A stretch of DNA of 64,000 nt from Candidatus Flexifilum affinis (GTDB taxonomy: Bacteria; Chloroflexota; Anaerolineae; Aggregatilineales; Phototrophicaceae), in the NCBI GenBank assembly GCA_016713325.1, contig JADJPJ010000082.1:1-64000 (forward strand). The letters run 5' to 3'. Position numbers and translations under genes: made by a program. The notes below the pieces were generated by a model. That model saw nothing but the letters and a program-made list of their open reading frames with translations, made no database searches and had not been told where the DNA came from. Position 1 is the first letter of the stretch. Every line of letters begins with the position of its first letter. This document shows positions 8,066 through 16,030 of the stretch, in pieces.

Positions 8066-10123
8066 TCACCGCCGTGATCGGCGCGGGCGATCCTCGTCCT
8101 GCAATTCCTGGATCATGCTGTCGGTGAATTCGCCGTCTTCCGTCAGGCGCACCCCGCGCACCGCGCTCTCCTCATCGAGCATCAGCGACTCGGCCTCGCG
8201 CTTTGGCTTTTCGCTGCGCAGCCGCGCCTCTTCGCGGGCGATCTCTCGCTGCACGGCCCGCTCGTGCGCCCCGGCGTTGAGCGCCTCCATGGCGTTGGCG
8301 ACCAGACCGATGCCCCACCCGACCGTGACGAACAGTGGCCAGGGGAAGGGGGCATCCTGAATCATATCCGCAAAACCTCCAAGGAAGGGAAGGCCGTCAA
8401 GCGCCGAGAAGACGAAGATCATCCACAGCATCAGGTTGATCATCACGTAGACGCCGAAATGCTGGTAGAACTCTTCGATCTTCTTGCTGGGCGCCTCGAC
8501 GCGCTTGCGGATGGCCTTGATCTGCTTCTTGTCGGCCACCCGGCTCCAGTCTTCGCCAAAGGTGCGGATGAGCTCGTGTTCCACCGCCTCGGCGCGCCGC
8601 CGCAGCCGCCGGCCGGTCTCGTAGAAAGTCTCGATGGCATGGGCCACGACGCCCGATCCCCAGCCGAAGAAGACGATCAGCGGCCAGGGGAAGCCTGCCC
8701 CGTCGGAGGCGCCGCCCCAGATGGCGAAGAGCAAAACATGAACCAGGATGAAGATCACCAGATGGGTGATGAATTCGCCCCGCTTCTTGAACTCCTGCTC
8801 GACGCGGCGGCGGATGGAGTCGGGGTCGCGGGCCAGGATGTCCGTGGCCGCGTTCTTGTCGACAGCCTTCTCGACGGTGTCCGCCACTTCTTCGATGACG
8901 CTGCCGACGCGCTGGCCAATCTGGCTCCAGTTCACGTCGCCAAAGTCGAACGTCGCTTCAATCTTGCGTTTTTCGCGCCTCCCGCCTGGTGGGGATGGCG
9001 GCGCCGGCGGGCTCGGAGGCCTGGGCATCTGGAAACCGGACGGACCGCTGGGCGGACCCGCTCGGCGCGGCGTCCTGGCCGCGCGTTCATCCGACGGCTG
9101 ATCCTGCTCCGGCTGTGTATCGGCCGGGGGAGCGGAAGCCGGCGCGGCCGAGTGCGGGCGCCCCTGCTCTATGGGCAGGGGGGTGGTCGGCACGTTGTCT
9201 TCTTCATAGCCGCCTTCCTCGAAGCCGCCCTCGCGCAGCCGGACCAGCGAGTCCGAGGCGATGGCGCGGCGGTTGGGGTTGAGCGACGTCAGATCGCTGG
9301 TGGCCAGCGCCGCCAGAAAGGCCTGCACCATGTCCCCCGCCGAGCGGTAGCGGTCCTCGGGGCGTTTGGACAGCGCCTTTTCCAGCACGGCATCAAGCTG
9401 GGGCGGCAGCTCCGGGTTGATCTGGCTGGGCTTCGGCAGGGCGCGGTAGATATGGTCGTGGATGGTGGCAAACGGCGTGTCACTGCTGTACGGCACCTGC
9501 CCGACGACGATCTCGTAGAGCACGATGCCCAGCGAATACAGGTCGGTGGACGGCGTCAGGTCGCGCTTGCCCATGGCCTGTTCCGGCGAGATGTACTGCG
9601 GCGTGCCCAGGATCACGTCCTGGCTGAGCGTGCTCTCGCCCAACTGCGCGATGCGCGCCAGGCCGAAATCGGTCAGGTAGGGGGTGCCCTGCGGGTCTAT
9701 GATGATGTTCGAAGGCTTGATGTCACGGTGCAGGATGCCCTGCCGGTGTGCGTAATCGAGCGCATCGGCGATCGGCGGCAGCATGGCGCGGATCGCTTCC
9801 AGCGTCGGCGGATTGCGGAAGAGCAGCGCCTTGAGCGTCTGCCCGTCGATGTGCTTCATCACCAGATACGGACGGCCCTCGATGTCGGCGAAGTCGTAGA
9901 TCGGCACGATGTTCGCGTGTTCCAGGCGCGCGACGATCTGCGCCTCGCGCTCGAAGCGGGCGAGGAAGTTCTCATCCTGCTGGAAAGCTTCATGCATCAC
10001 CTTGATGGCGACATGCCGGTCCAGCCGTGGATGATATGCCCTGTAGACGGTCGCCATGCCGCCCGACCCCATCTGCCGCTGTACCTGATAGGGTCCCAGT
10101 TGCTGCCCTTCCAGCAGTGCCAT
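8066..10123 (-). CDS. Ser/Thr protein kinase with two C-terminal 2TM domains
   Basis: A 685-residue protein from ATG 10121-10123 (an upstream TTG is also possible). Residues about 10-270 are a PknB-like kinase: glycine loop MGSGGMATVYRA, ATP lysine in HVAIKVMH, catalytic loop LHRDIKPSN, DFG loop LTDFGLARI and activation-segment end GTPQYISPEQAM. A low-complexity Pro-rich linker follows (about 300-395). The C-terminus then holds two similar units, each with an amphipathic helix and two membrane helices ending in PFPWPLFVTVGWGIGL or GFPWPLIVFFGWGSGV: the 2TM domain. A conserved amphipathic lead (IRRRVEQEFKKRGEF) precedes the first. It lacks the extracellular PASTA repeats of PknB. It probably anchors signalling at the membrane. 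A small membrane protein gene lies 133 bp upstream on the same strand. Confidence 0.92.
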   Translation of the reverse strand: MALLEGQQLGPYQVQRQMGSGGMATVYRAYHPRLDRHVAIKVMHEAFQQDENFLARFEREAQIVARLEHANIVPIYDFADIEGRPYLVMKHIDGQTLKALLFRNPPTLEAIRAMLPPIADALDYAHRQGILHRDIKPSNIIIDPQGTPYLTDFGLARIAQLGESTLSQDVILGTPQYISPEQAMGKRDLTPSTDLYSLGIVLYEIVVGQVPYSSDTPFATIHDHIYRALPKPSQINPELPPQLDAVLEKALSKRPEDRYRSAGDMVQAFLAALATSDLTSLNPNRRAIASDSLVRLREGGFEEGGYEEDNVPTTPLPIEQGRPHSAAPASAPPADTQPEQDQPSDERAARTPRRAGPPSGPSGFQMPRPPSPPAPPSPPGGRREKRKIEATFDFGDVNWSQIGQRVGSVIEEVADTVEKAVDKNAATDILARDPDSIRRRVEQEFKKRGEFITHLVIFILVHVLLFAIWGGASDGAGFPWPLIVFFGWGSGVVAHAIETFYETGRRLRRRAEAVEHELIRTFGEDWSRVADKKQIKAIRKRVEAPSKKIEEFYQHFGVYVMINLMLWMIFVFSALDGLPFLGGFADMIQDAPFPWPLFVTVGWGIGLVANAMEALNAGAHERAVQREIAREEARLRSEKPKREAESLMLDEESAVRGVRLTEDGEFTDSMIQELQDEDRPRRSRR

Positions 10124-10256
10124 GCCTTCGTCCCCCAAGGACCACGCCGCTTACCCGCTTGTCGTTGTTTGCAGTGATGTTGTCTGCGTTGACGCTGCCG
10201 GCCATTTCAGCGCCGGCATTCGTCTGCATTATACCCGCGTTGAGGGTCTCCAGGGG

Positions 10257-10763
10257 TTAGACATACTCCGATGGCCCATCCGCGTCCCTGCGCCGGTTGA
10301 TCCGGTTTTCGCGCTCGCTGCGCGCATCATAGGGATAGGCGTCGTGGTCTGCGTGGTCCATCTCGGGTTCGGCATTGCCCTCAGGCATTTCCAGCCGGGG
10401 ACCGTCCACCGTCGCATCGCCGACCGGCACCTCGATCAGCTCGCCGTCGTCGCCCAGGACGTACTCGGTGCGCTTGACCTTCTGGCCCTCGATCACCATT
10501 GGAGCGTCGTCGTTCTTGCGCTTGCCGTCGTACGTCTCCCGCTCGTCCCAGGACTGGCGTGGTTCATCCCAGCGGCGGCGGTTCCGGACGCCCGCCCCCA
10601 TGAAGATGGGAAACAGAAAGATGAAAAACCACCAGCCGCTGAAGCCAATGCCCCGGCTGTTCATCAGCAACAGGACGAAGCCGATCACCAGCAGCGCGAG
10701 CGCCAGACGTTTCATATCCGGTTGCTGACCGGGTCCGCGTCCAAACCACCAACCCCACATCAT
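10257..10763 (-). CDS. Small two-helix membrane protein, unknown function
   Basis: A 168-residue protein not assigned to a family. The N-terminus is rich in W and G (MMWGWWFGRG). Two adjacent hydrophobic segments follow (RLALALLVIGFVLLLMNSRG and FSGWWFFIFLFPIFMGAGV), then a charged cytoplasmic-type tail of about 110 residues rich in D, E and R (NRRRWDEPRQSWDERETYDG). It precedes the Ser/Thr kinase on the same strand and could be its partner or substrate, which is inference from position only. Confidence 0.7.
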   Translation of the reverse strand: MMWGWWFGRGPGQQPDMKRLALALLVIGFVLLLMNSRGIGFSGWWFFIFLFPIFMGAGVRNRRRWDEPRQSWDERETYDGKRKNDDAPMVIEGQKVKRTEYVLGDDGELIEVPVGDATVDGPRLEMPEGNAEPEMDHADHDAYPYDARSERENRINRRRDADGPSEYV

Positions 10764-10815
10764 GCTTTGCCCTCTATACGTTCAAACACTTTCGAAGGTA
10801 TCGCTTCAAAAGCGT

Positions 10816-10831
10816 CGCCTATCGATAGGCG
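10816..10831. promoter_or_regulatory. 16-bp perfect palindrome CGCCTATCGATAGGCG
   Basis: Perfect palindrome between the oxidoreductase stop and the small membrane protein start. It may be an operator for the kinase locus or a hairpin ending transcription of the oxidoreductase gene; no T-run follows directly. Confidence 0.35.
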
Positions 10832-10887
10832 TCAATGATTAATACGCCGGACGCGGCTCGGATGTCGCAGGAATCGAGAGATACCCC

Positions 10888-11886
10888 CTATGAATTGGAG
10901 GGCGTCTCGGTCGGGTAGACCAACCCCCACTCCGCGCGGATCGAGTCCATGATGCTCATCAGCGAGAGCGTCTCGGCATGGGTCATGTCCGGGCTCTCCA
11001 CCAGGCCGGCGCGCAGGCAGCGCCCGACTTCCTCGGCCTCGTATTCGTAGCCATTGCCCTTCAGCGGCAGATCGATGGTCGTCTCGGTCGTGCCGTCGCG
11101 CAGGATGCTCAGCGACTGCGGTTTCCACCAGTCGGGGTGCACGCGAATGCGGCCCGTCTCGCCCATGATCGTCGCTTCCCACGGCGTGCGGGTGCGCGTG
11201 GCGCTGGCCAGGATGGCGATTTCGCCGCCCGGATAGCGGAAGAGCAGCGCGTTCTGGTCATCCGATCCGGTCGGCCCCATCTCGACCGCCGAGACAATGC
11301 GCGACGGCGCTCCCAGGATCATCGAGGCGAAGGAGATCGGGTAGATGCCGACATCGAGGAGCGCCCCGCCACCCAGATCGAGATTGAACAGACGGCTGTC
11401 CGGGTCAAGCTCGATGCGGAAGCCGAAGTCGGCGCTGACCATGCGCACCTTGCCGATCGCGCCCTCGGCCAGCAGCCGGCGCACTTCGACCATGATCGGC
11501 GTGAAGCGCGTCCACATCGCTTCCATCAGGAAAACGCCCTGGTCACGGGCGACCGTGATCATCTCCACGGCTTCCTGGCGGTTGATGGCGAACGGCTTCT
11601 CGCAGAGGACGGCCTTGCCGTGCTTCAGGCAGAGCAGCGTGTTGTCCTTGTGGTAGGGGTGCGGCGTCGAGACGTAGATGGCATCGACTTCCGGGTCGGC
11701 GGCCAGCGCCTCGTAGCTGGCATGACGGCGCGGCACGTTGAACTCGTTGCCGAACTTTTCGGCCGAGGCCGCCGTGCGTGACCCGACCGCGACCAGCGCC
11801 GCGTCGTCCGCCGACGCCAGGCCCCGCGCAAATTGGTGGGCGATGTTGCCGGTGCCCAGAATGCCCCAGCGGATGACTTCAGCCAT
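10888..11886 (-). CDS. Gfo/Idh/MocA-family NAD(P)-dependent oxidoreductase
   Basis: A 332-residue enzyme. The Rossmann fold opens with IRWGILGTGNIAHQFARGL, the GxGxxA dinucleotide motif. The family signature EKP appears in GKAVLCEKPFAINRQEA, supplying the conserved lysine near the nicotinamide. The C-terminal alpha/beta domain contains NLDLGGGALLDVGIYPISFA, where the GGGALLDVGxYP motif is characteristic of dimeric dihydrodiol or glucose-fructose oxidoreductase-like members. It probably oxidises or reduces a sugar or polyol; substrate unknown. The Uma2 gene ends 14 bp upstream, so the two are likely co-transcribed. Confidence 0.92.
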   Translation of the reverse strand: MAEVIRWGILGTGNIAHQFARGLASADDAALVAVGSRTAASAEKFGNEFNVPRRHASYEALAADPEVDAIYVSTPHPYHKDNTLLCLKHGKAVLCEKPFAINRQEAVEMITVARDQGVFLMEAMWTRFTPIMVEVRRLLAEGAIGKVRMVSADFGFRIELDPDSRLFNLDLGGGALLDVGIYPISFASMILGAPSRIVSAVEMGPTGSDDQNALLFRYPGGEIAILASATRTRTPWEATIMGETGRIRVHPDWWKPQSLSILRDGTTETTIDLPLKGNGYEYEAEEVGRCLRAGLVESPDMTHAETLSLMSIMDSIRAEWGLVYPTETPSNS

Positions 11887-11900
11887 GTGTCCTTGCTCCT

Positions 11901-12506
11901 TCAGTTCGGATTCGTCGTTAAATCAGGGGGTCCCGCAGATTCTTCAAATGTCACGCGGTGGTAGACATCGGCCAGGGCCAGCGTGCAGCCGACCGACTCC
12001 AGCGCCACCGTCGCGTTCAGCCCGACCGCCGCCACGTACAGCCATTTGCCCTCCGACTGGCGGGTGAAGACCTCGACCACCGCCTGCTCCTGGTCGATCA
12101 GCACGTACTCCTGAAGGCTCTCCAGGCGCTGGTAGCGGCGGAACTTCTCGCCACGGTCGAACTTCTCTGTCGCCGGGGAGAGCACCTCGACCAGCAAAGT
12201 CGGGTTCAGCAGGGTGTCGCCGCGCTCGTCGTAGATGGGCTGCCCGCACACGACCGTGAGATCCGGGTAGGCGTAGAGACCGGCGTGTGCGACGGAGACC
12301 CGGAGATCGCTGCCATGCACCTGGCAGTCTCGTGCAGCCAACTGGGTGTGCAGCGATGCCCCAGTATTCATCCCTATGAGACTATGATTGGGCTTCGCGC
12401 CCGCCATCATATAGACCTCGCCATCGAGGTATTCGAATTTGAACTCCGATGCCGCATCAATCCCGAAATATTCTTCCGGCGTGAGCCGCCTGCGTGGCAG
12501 CGCCAT
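11901..12506 (-). CDS. Uma2-family (DUF820) putative restriction-like endonuclease
   Basis: A 201-residue member of the Uma2/DUF820 family, a PD-(D/E)xK fold found in many copies in Cyanobacteria and Chloroflexota. The N-terminus RRLTPEEYFGID, the segment FKFEYLDGEVYMMAG, the core PDLTVV and LLVEVLSPATEKFDRGEKF follow the family pattern. The acidic residues of PDLTVV and LVEVLSP would bind metal. AGGAGGGG precedes the ATG at a good distance. Function is unsettled: members are suspected to be mobile or DNA-associated nucleases, but none is characterised well enough to assign a role. Confidence 0.88.
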   Translation of the reverse strand: MALPRRRLTPEEYFGIDAASEFKFEYLDGEVYMMAGAKPNHSLIGMNTGASLHTQLAARDCQVHGSDLRVSVAHAGLYAYPDLTVVCGQPIYDERGDTLLNPTLLVEVLSPATEKFDRGEKFRRYQRLESLQEYVLIDQEQAVVEVFTRQSEGKWLYVAAVGLNATVALESVGCTLALADVYHRVTFEESAGPPDLTTNPN

Positions 12507-12696
12507 CTCACCCCTCCTGATCCACCTTCCGTCGAAAGTTCGCGATTGCGTGCGCAGATCGCCATAAACGTTGCCGATGATCTGATTGTAGCGCGTTGGC
12601 GGAATGCTGTCAGACAGTTCGACGGCGCGCTGGACGGCGGCGCAGCGCTGCCAGGCTTCTCCCTGCCGGTGCGTGAGGTGTTCCCCCCGAGGAAAG

Positions 12697-12732
12697 AAAA
12701 CACCGAGCCAGGATAGCCCGGCTCGGTGTTTT
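12697..12732 (-). terminator. Strong hairpin terminator (bidirectional shape)
   Basis: AAAACACCGAGCC and GGCTCGGTGTTTT form a perfect 13-bp stem around a 10-nt loop, giving a T-run on either strand. On the reverse strand it lies 11 bp after the stop codon of the gene remnant at 12744-12896. Confidence 0.75.
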
Positions 12733-12743
12733 GGCTGATGCTG

Positions 12744-12896
12744 TTAGTCGAAGTCGTCCGGGAGATACTGGGGACTCGCCAACTGCGGTTGAGGCTCCAA
12801 GGTGCGGCAGCCCGATCCACCAGGAAGGAGGCCGCCCAGCCGGGCTGATTTCTCGAGCGTTCGATAGAGGTGGTCAGCGTAGATGGGTTCGAAGGG
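12744..12896 (-). pseudogene. 3' remnant of an unidentified gene
   Basis: The reverse strand has 50 codons of protein-like sequence after an in-frame TAG and without an initiator: PFEPIYADHLYRTLEKSARL, later LEPQPQLASPQYLPDDFD and stop TAA, followed by a textbook terminator. Composition and terminator suggest a real gene tail whose 5' part has been lost or replaced by the odd sequence between 12900 and 13800. No family was recognised. Confidence 0.45.
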
Positions 12897-13805
12897 CTAA
12901 ACCTTGAAAGTCAGGAAACCTTTCCTATGGGTTTTGCGCTAAAACGCACCCTTGCAGGAGTGTGTTTTTCGCGCCCACGTTGGTTTTCATCGCACCGCAT
13001 TACCCTTTCATTAGGGACTGGTTGATCAATTCCTTGAATTTAATGTGAACATCCAAAATTAGAGGGTTAGGTAGCGCTTGTTTCGTAGCCGAGGTCCTTT
13101 AAGGCCTGTCCGTATTGAAAAGTTCAAGAAACAACAATCCTGGACTGGAAGACCAAGCCAGCAGGACGACAAGGACGGGCGCGGGCAAGGGGCCGGAACA
13201 GAGCAGGGGTGCGCGCGCACAGGGACGCAGTGGTTTCCATGCCGTGCGTTCAATGAGCGCGGCCAGCTGCCGGCGGCCTTGCAGCAGGCGGCAGACAGTT
13301 GAGCGACGCGAGGAACGCTTCAGGGATGGGATTGCCCTGGTGCAGTGTCCCAGGCCACGCGCCAACGGGGCACGGTTGGGAGCGACTCGGGACAGGGGGA
13401 CGAGGGCGGTGGTTACGCCAGCGCTCTGATACCGGCGCCGGGCCCCCCCCCCCCCCGGGGGGGGGGGGGGGCCCCCCCCCCCGGGGGGCGGGGGGGGGGG
13501 GGCCCCCCGCGGGGGGGCGGGGGGGGGGGGGGGGGGGGGGGCCCCCGGATACGCACTGCGCGCGCGGTGGGCACGGCCGCACGGCTTCACCGGGCTTTTT
13601 GCTGCTGGGCACGAACAAGCGTCCCTACCTTGGCCGACCAGGGCACGGGCGATGGCCATGGAGCCACTCTTACACCGACGGGGGCGGTCCTGTTGGCCAC
13701 CCCCTTAGGGGCTTTTCCGTCTTTAGTAGCCAACGTCCTTTAGCCCTGGCGGCCCTTTGGCGGCCTTTAGTCCTCGGCGGCAGCGATCCACGACTCAGCG
13801 CTCGC
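12897..13805. other. Gene-free stretch with aberrant G/C tract
   Basis: No convincing coding sequence is present: all long frames run through the low-complexity tract and read as proline or glycine runs. The left third (12900-13090) is A+T-richer. A solo copy of the MITE end motif AGGCCTGTCCGTA lies near 13098, and GCGTCCCTACC near 13619 echoes the GTCCCTACG repeat. The right part contains clustered CCTTTAG words (near 13735-13770) of unknown meaning. Confidence 0.5.
13432..13548. repeat. 117-nt tract of only G and C with long homopolymers
   Basis: Contains C14, G15, C11, G13 and G23 runs in alternation. Complementary runs could fold into very stable hairpins or G-quadruplexes. It may equally be an assembly or sequencing artefact at a hard GC-rich junction. 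Confidence 0.8.
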
Positions 13806-13810
13806 AAATA

Positions 13811-13846
13811 AAAAAAGGACACCCGAAATGTAGGGCATCCTTTTTT
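13811..13846 (-). terminator. Terminator after the PLP decarboxylase gene
   Basis: AAAAAAGGACACCC pairs with GGGCATCCTTTTTT with two weak positions; on the reverse strand the stem ends in T6. It lies 19 bp past the decarboxylase stop. Confidence 0.7.
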
Positions 13847-13864
13847 GTTCGTGTTCGGCGAACC

Positions 13865-15070
13865 TTACGCGCTGAGCGCGGTTACGTCGAGGCTGCTCAG
13901 GTCGAGCTGCTCCACGGCCTGTTCGAAGGCGCTCACTTCCAGGTTCAGCATCACGATCTCCGGGATCGGGAAGCCGTTGAAGGCCGCCGCGTACTCGTTG
14001 GTGTACGCGCCGGTATCGTAGAAGACGAGCCGGTCGCCAATGTGGATCTCCGGCAGTTCGATATCCCGCGCGACCACATCGCAGCTATCGCAGGAGGGAC
14101 CTGCCAGCGTGTAGGTGCGCGTCGGGCGCTCGGCGGCGTCTTCGGCCACCAGCGCGACCACCGGGGGGAAGCCCTCGAAGGTCTCCATCAGGCCGTTGAA
14201 CACGCCGACATCCAGGTACAGCCAGGTCTGATCGCCACGCAGCGCCCGTCCCATGACCGAAGTCAGCAGCCGGCCGGATTCTCCGACCAGACCGCGGCCC
14301 GGCTCCAGCGCCAGCAGGAAGTCGGGCGTGGGCGGAATGTGGGCGTCAATCGCCCCCATGACCGCTTCGCCGATCGCCTCGATGGTGGGGATGGTCGCGT
14401 CGTGGTAGTGCCCGGCAGGGTATCCCCCGCCGATATCGAGAAAATACAGATGGTGTCCGTGCGCGGCGGCTGCGCGCCACACATCGCCACACGCCTTGAT
14501 GGCGTTCACCCAGTTTTGCACGTTCAGGCACTGCGATCCGACATGGAACGAGGTGCCGATCGGCTGCAAACCGAGTTCCCGCGCGCGATCCAGAAGGGTC
14601 AGCGCGGTGGCGCCATCGACGCCGAACTTGCCGGCCAGCGGAAGCACGCTGCCCGTGTTGTCGACGGCGAGGCGGACGTAAACTCGCATTCCCGGCGCAT
14701 AGCGCGCGACCTTCTCGACTTCCTCAATCGAGTCGATGGTCACGGCATAGACGCCAACTTCGTGCATCCGGCGAAGAAACGGTGGCTGCTTGATCGGGTG
14801 ACTGCAAATGATCATGTCGCCCGAAGCGCCGGCCGTCAGCGCGCGATTCAGCTCCGGCTCGGACGCAATTTCGATGCCACCGCCCAAACCCACGACCGTC
14901 GAAAGGATGGTCGGGTTGGCGTTGGCTTTCATTGCGTAGTCGATGGCGGCGCCGGGAAAAGCGGCCTGAAAACGGCGAAACGTGTCGCGGATGCCTGCGA
15001 AGTCGATGAACAAAGTGGGGGTCGTCGGAAACGAGTGTTTTACAACGGTGTCCAAACGGACTGTGTCCAA
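13865..15070 (-). CDS. Ornithine/lysine/diaminopimelate-type PLP decarboxylase (group IV)
   Basis: A 401-residue fold-type III PLP enzyme. The PLP lysine is K48 in YAMKANANP; HVGSQ and GGGYPAG of the barrel contact the cofactor; EPGRGLV binds phosphate. The C-terminal beta domain has GPSCDSCD (C327), the catalytic segment of ornithine decarboxylases, and YDTGAYT. GPxCDSxD with C favours an ornithine/lysine decarboxylase over DapDC, so polyamine synthesis is likely. The start is TTG at 15068-15070, nine bases after AAGGAG; no ATG fits. A TATAAT box on the reverse strand at 15222-15227 is a possible promoter. Confidence 0.88.
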   Translation of the reverse strand: MDTVRLDTVVKHSFPTTPTLFIDFAGIRDTFRRFQAAFPGAAIDYAMKANANPTILSTVVGLGGGIEIASEPELNRALTAGASGDMIICSHPIKQPPFLRRMHEVGVYAVTIDSIEEVEKVARYAPGMRVYVRLAVDNTGSVLPLAGKFGVDGATALTLLDRARELGLQPIGTSFHVGSQCLNVQNWVNAIKACGDVWRAAAAHGHHLYFLDIGGGYPAGHYHDATIPTIEAIGEAVMGAIDAHIPPTPDFLLALEPGRGLVGESGRLLTSVMGRALRGDQTWLYLDVGVFNGLMETFEGFPPVVALVAEDAAERPTRTYTLAGPSCDSCDVVARDIELPEIHIGDRLVFYDTGAYTNEYAAAFNGFPIPEIVMLNLEVSAFEQAVEQLDLSSLDVTALSA

Positions 15071-15449
15071 CTGGACGAGCTCCTTCTGGCAGTCTATGCC
15101 CTGTTCAAAGTCAGAACCCGCGCCGCCCGACCCCTATACATGATCGAAGGCGGCCAAACGACCGCCCCCGAAAACCATGCGCCGGCTGCACGCGAGTTCT
15201 GAATTCCGTTCAATAACGACCATTATAACGCAGAATTTCTCAGAAGGGCATTAGGATTTTGTTGATTTTTTCGGAAGGAAGTTCAGAAGACGCCCCCCAA
15301 AAATTGAAGTGGTGAATTTCCTGAAAACTTTATTCGTTTTTGAGGGTAGCCGGGGAATTCCATTCCTCGGCGGATGCGGCACCCCGCTTGACCCCGCGGC
15401 GCGGAATCCGCTATCGTGTTCCGTGGATCGAGCGCATGGAGTCGATGCT
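15071..15449. other. Intergenic region between decarboxylase and membrane protein
   Basis: No gene seen. The A+T-rich middle holds a reverse-strand TATAAT at 15222-15227 without a good -35 box, a candidate promoter for the decarboxylase, and presumably the promoter of the rightward membrane protein gene. Confidence 0.4.
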
Positions 15450-15830
15450 ATGACACCCGTCCCAAGTTATCCGCGTGAACGCGGCACCCTCCTCACGGCC
15501 TGGCTGGTGCTGATGTTCTTCTCCAACGCCTGGGCCATCTATCGCTACGTCGCGATCATCGTCGACTGGCTCCAGCACAATGATGTGAACTGGGATCGCC
15601 ACGGGCTGGCCTTCAGCGCCCTGATCGTGCTCGGCGTCATCAACGTGATTGCCGTCTTTCTGCTGTGGCGCTGGCGGATCGCCGGGCTGTACGTGTTCAT
15701 CGGCGTGTCGCTGATCGTCTTCGTGCTCAACCTGATCCTGGGCATCCCTTTGTTCACGGCGCTCGTCGGTCTGGTCGGCATGGCCATCCTGTTCGCGCTG
15801 GTCAACCCCAAGCGCGACATGTTCTATTAG
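15450..15830 (+). CDS. Small integral membrane protein, unknown function
   Basis: A 126-residue protein from ATG 15450; the in-frame sequence upstream is not protein-like. Four hydrophobic segments are visible: LLTAWLVLMFFSNAWAIYRY, LAFSALIVLGVINVIAVFLL, IAGLYVFIGVSLIVFVLNLI and LFTALVGLVGMAILFALV. It ends NPKRDMFY. Short four-helix proteins of this kind are common in Chloroflexota, but no named family or partner is evident. Confidence 0.75.
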   Translation: MTPVPSYPRERGTLLTAWLVLMFFSNAWAIYRYVAIIVDWLQHNDVNWDRHGLAFSALIVLGVINVIAVFLLWRWRIAGLYVFIGVSLIVFVLNLILGIPLFTALVGLVGMAILFALVNPKRDMFY

Positions 15831-15833
15831 GCC

Positions 15834-16000
15834 TGGACGCCAAGAATGGCGTCCCTACGCTCCCGTGATCAGAGGTTTTCTCCCCTTCTCCAGCCTGGAG
15901 AAGGGGCCGGGGGTTGAGGTTGTTTGTCGCACCTCACATCGGACGCGCCGTTGCGCGTCCCTACGCTCCCGTGACCACGGGAGAGGGGGTCAGGGGGTGA
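15834..16000. repeat. Cluster of palindromic intergenic repeats
   Basis: In order: GGACGCC/GGCGTCC followed by CTACG; CCCCTTCTCC/GGAGAAGGGG; GGACGCG/CGCGTCC with CTACGCTCCCGTG; and CCCGTG/CACGGG with GAGAGGGGGTCAGGGGGTGA. A direct repeat reading GAGGTTGTTTGTC-CACCTC flanks the cluster (near 15917 and 16021), suggesting a composite of at least two insertion units between convergent genes. Confidence 0.6.
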
Positions 16001-16030
16001 GGGGTATCCGCCGGGGGATGAGGTTGTTTG

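Noticed and set aside
8264..10177. A 637-codon plus-strand frame opposite the Ser/Thr kinase
   Set aside because: It mirrors the kinase, whose motifs are unmistakable; the antisense translation is rich in Arg, Gly and His with no domain.
13099..13811. Several long open frames on both strands across the G/C tract
   Set aside because: They read as runs of Pro, Gly or Arg through low-complexity sequence, differ between frames only by homopolymer phase, and have no domain or credible ribosome site.
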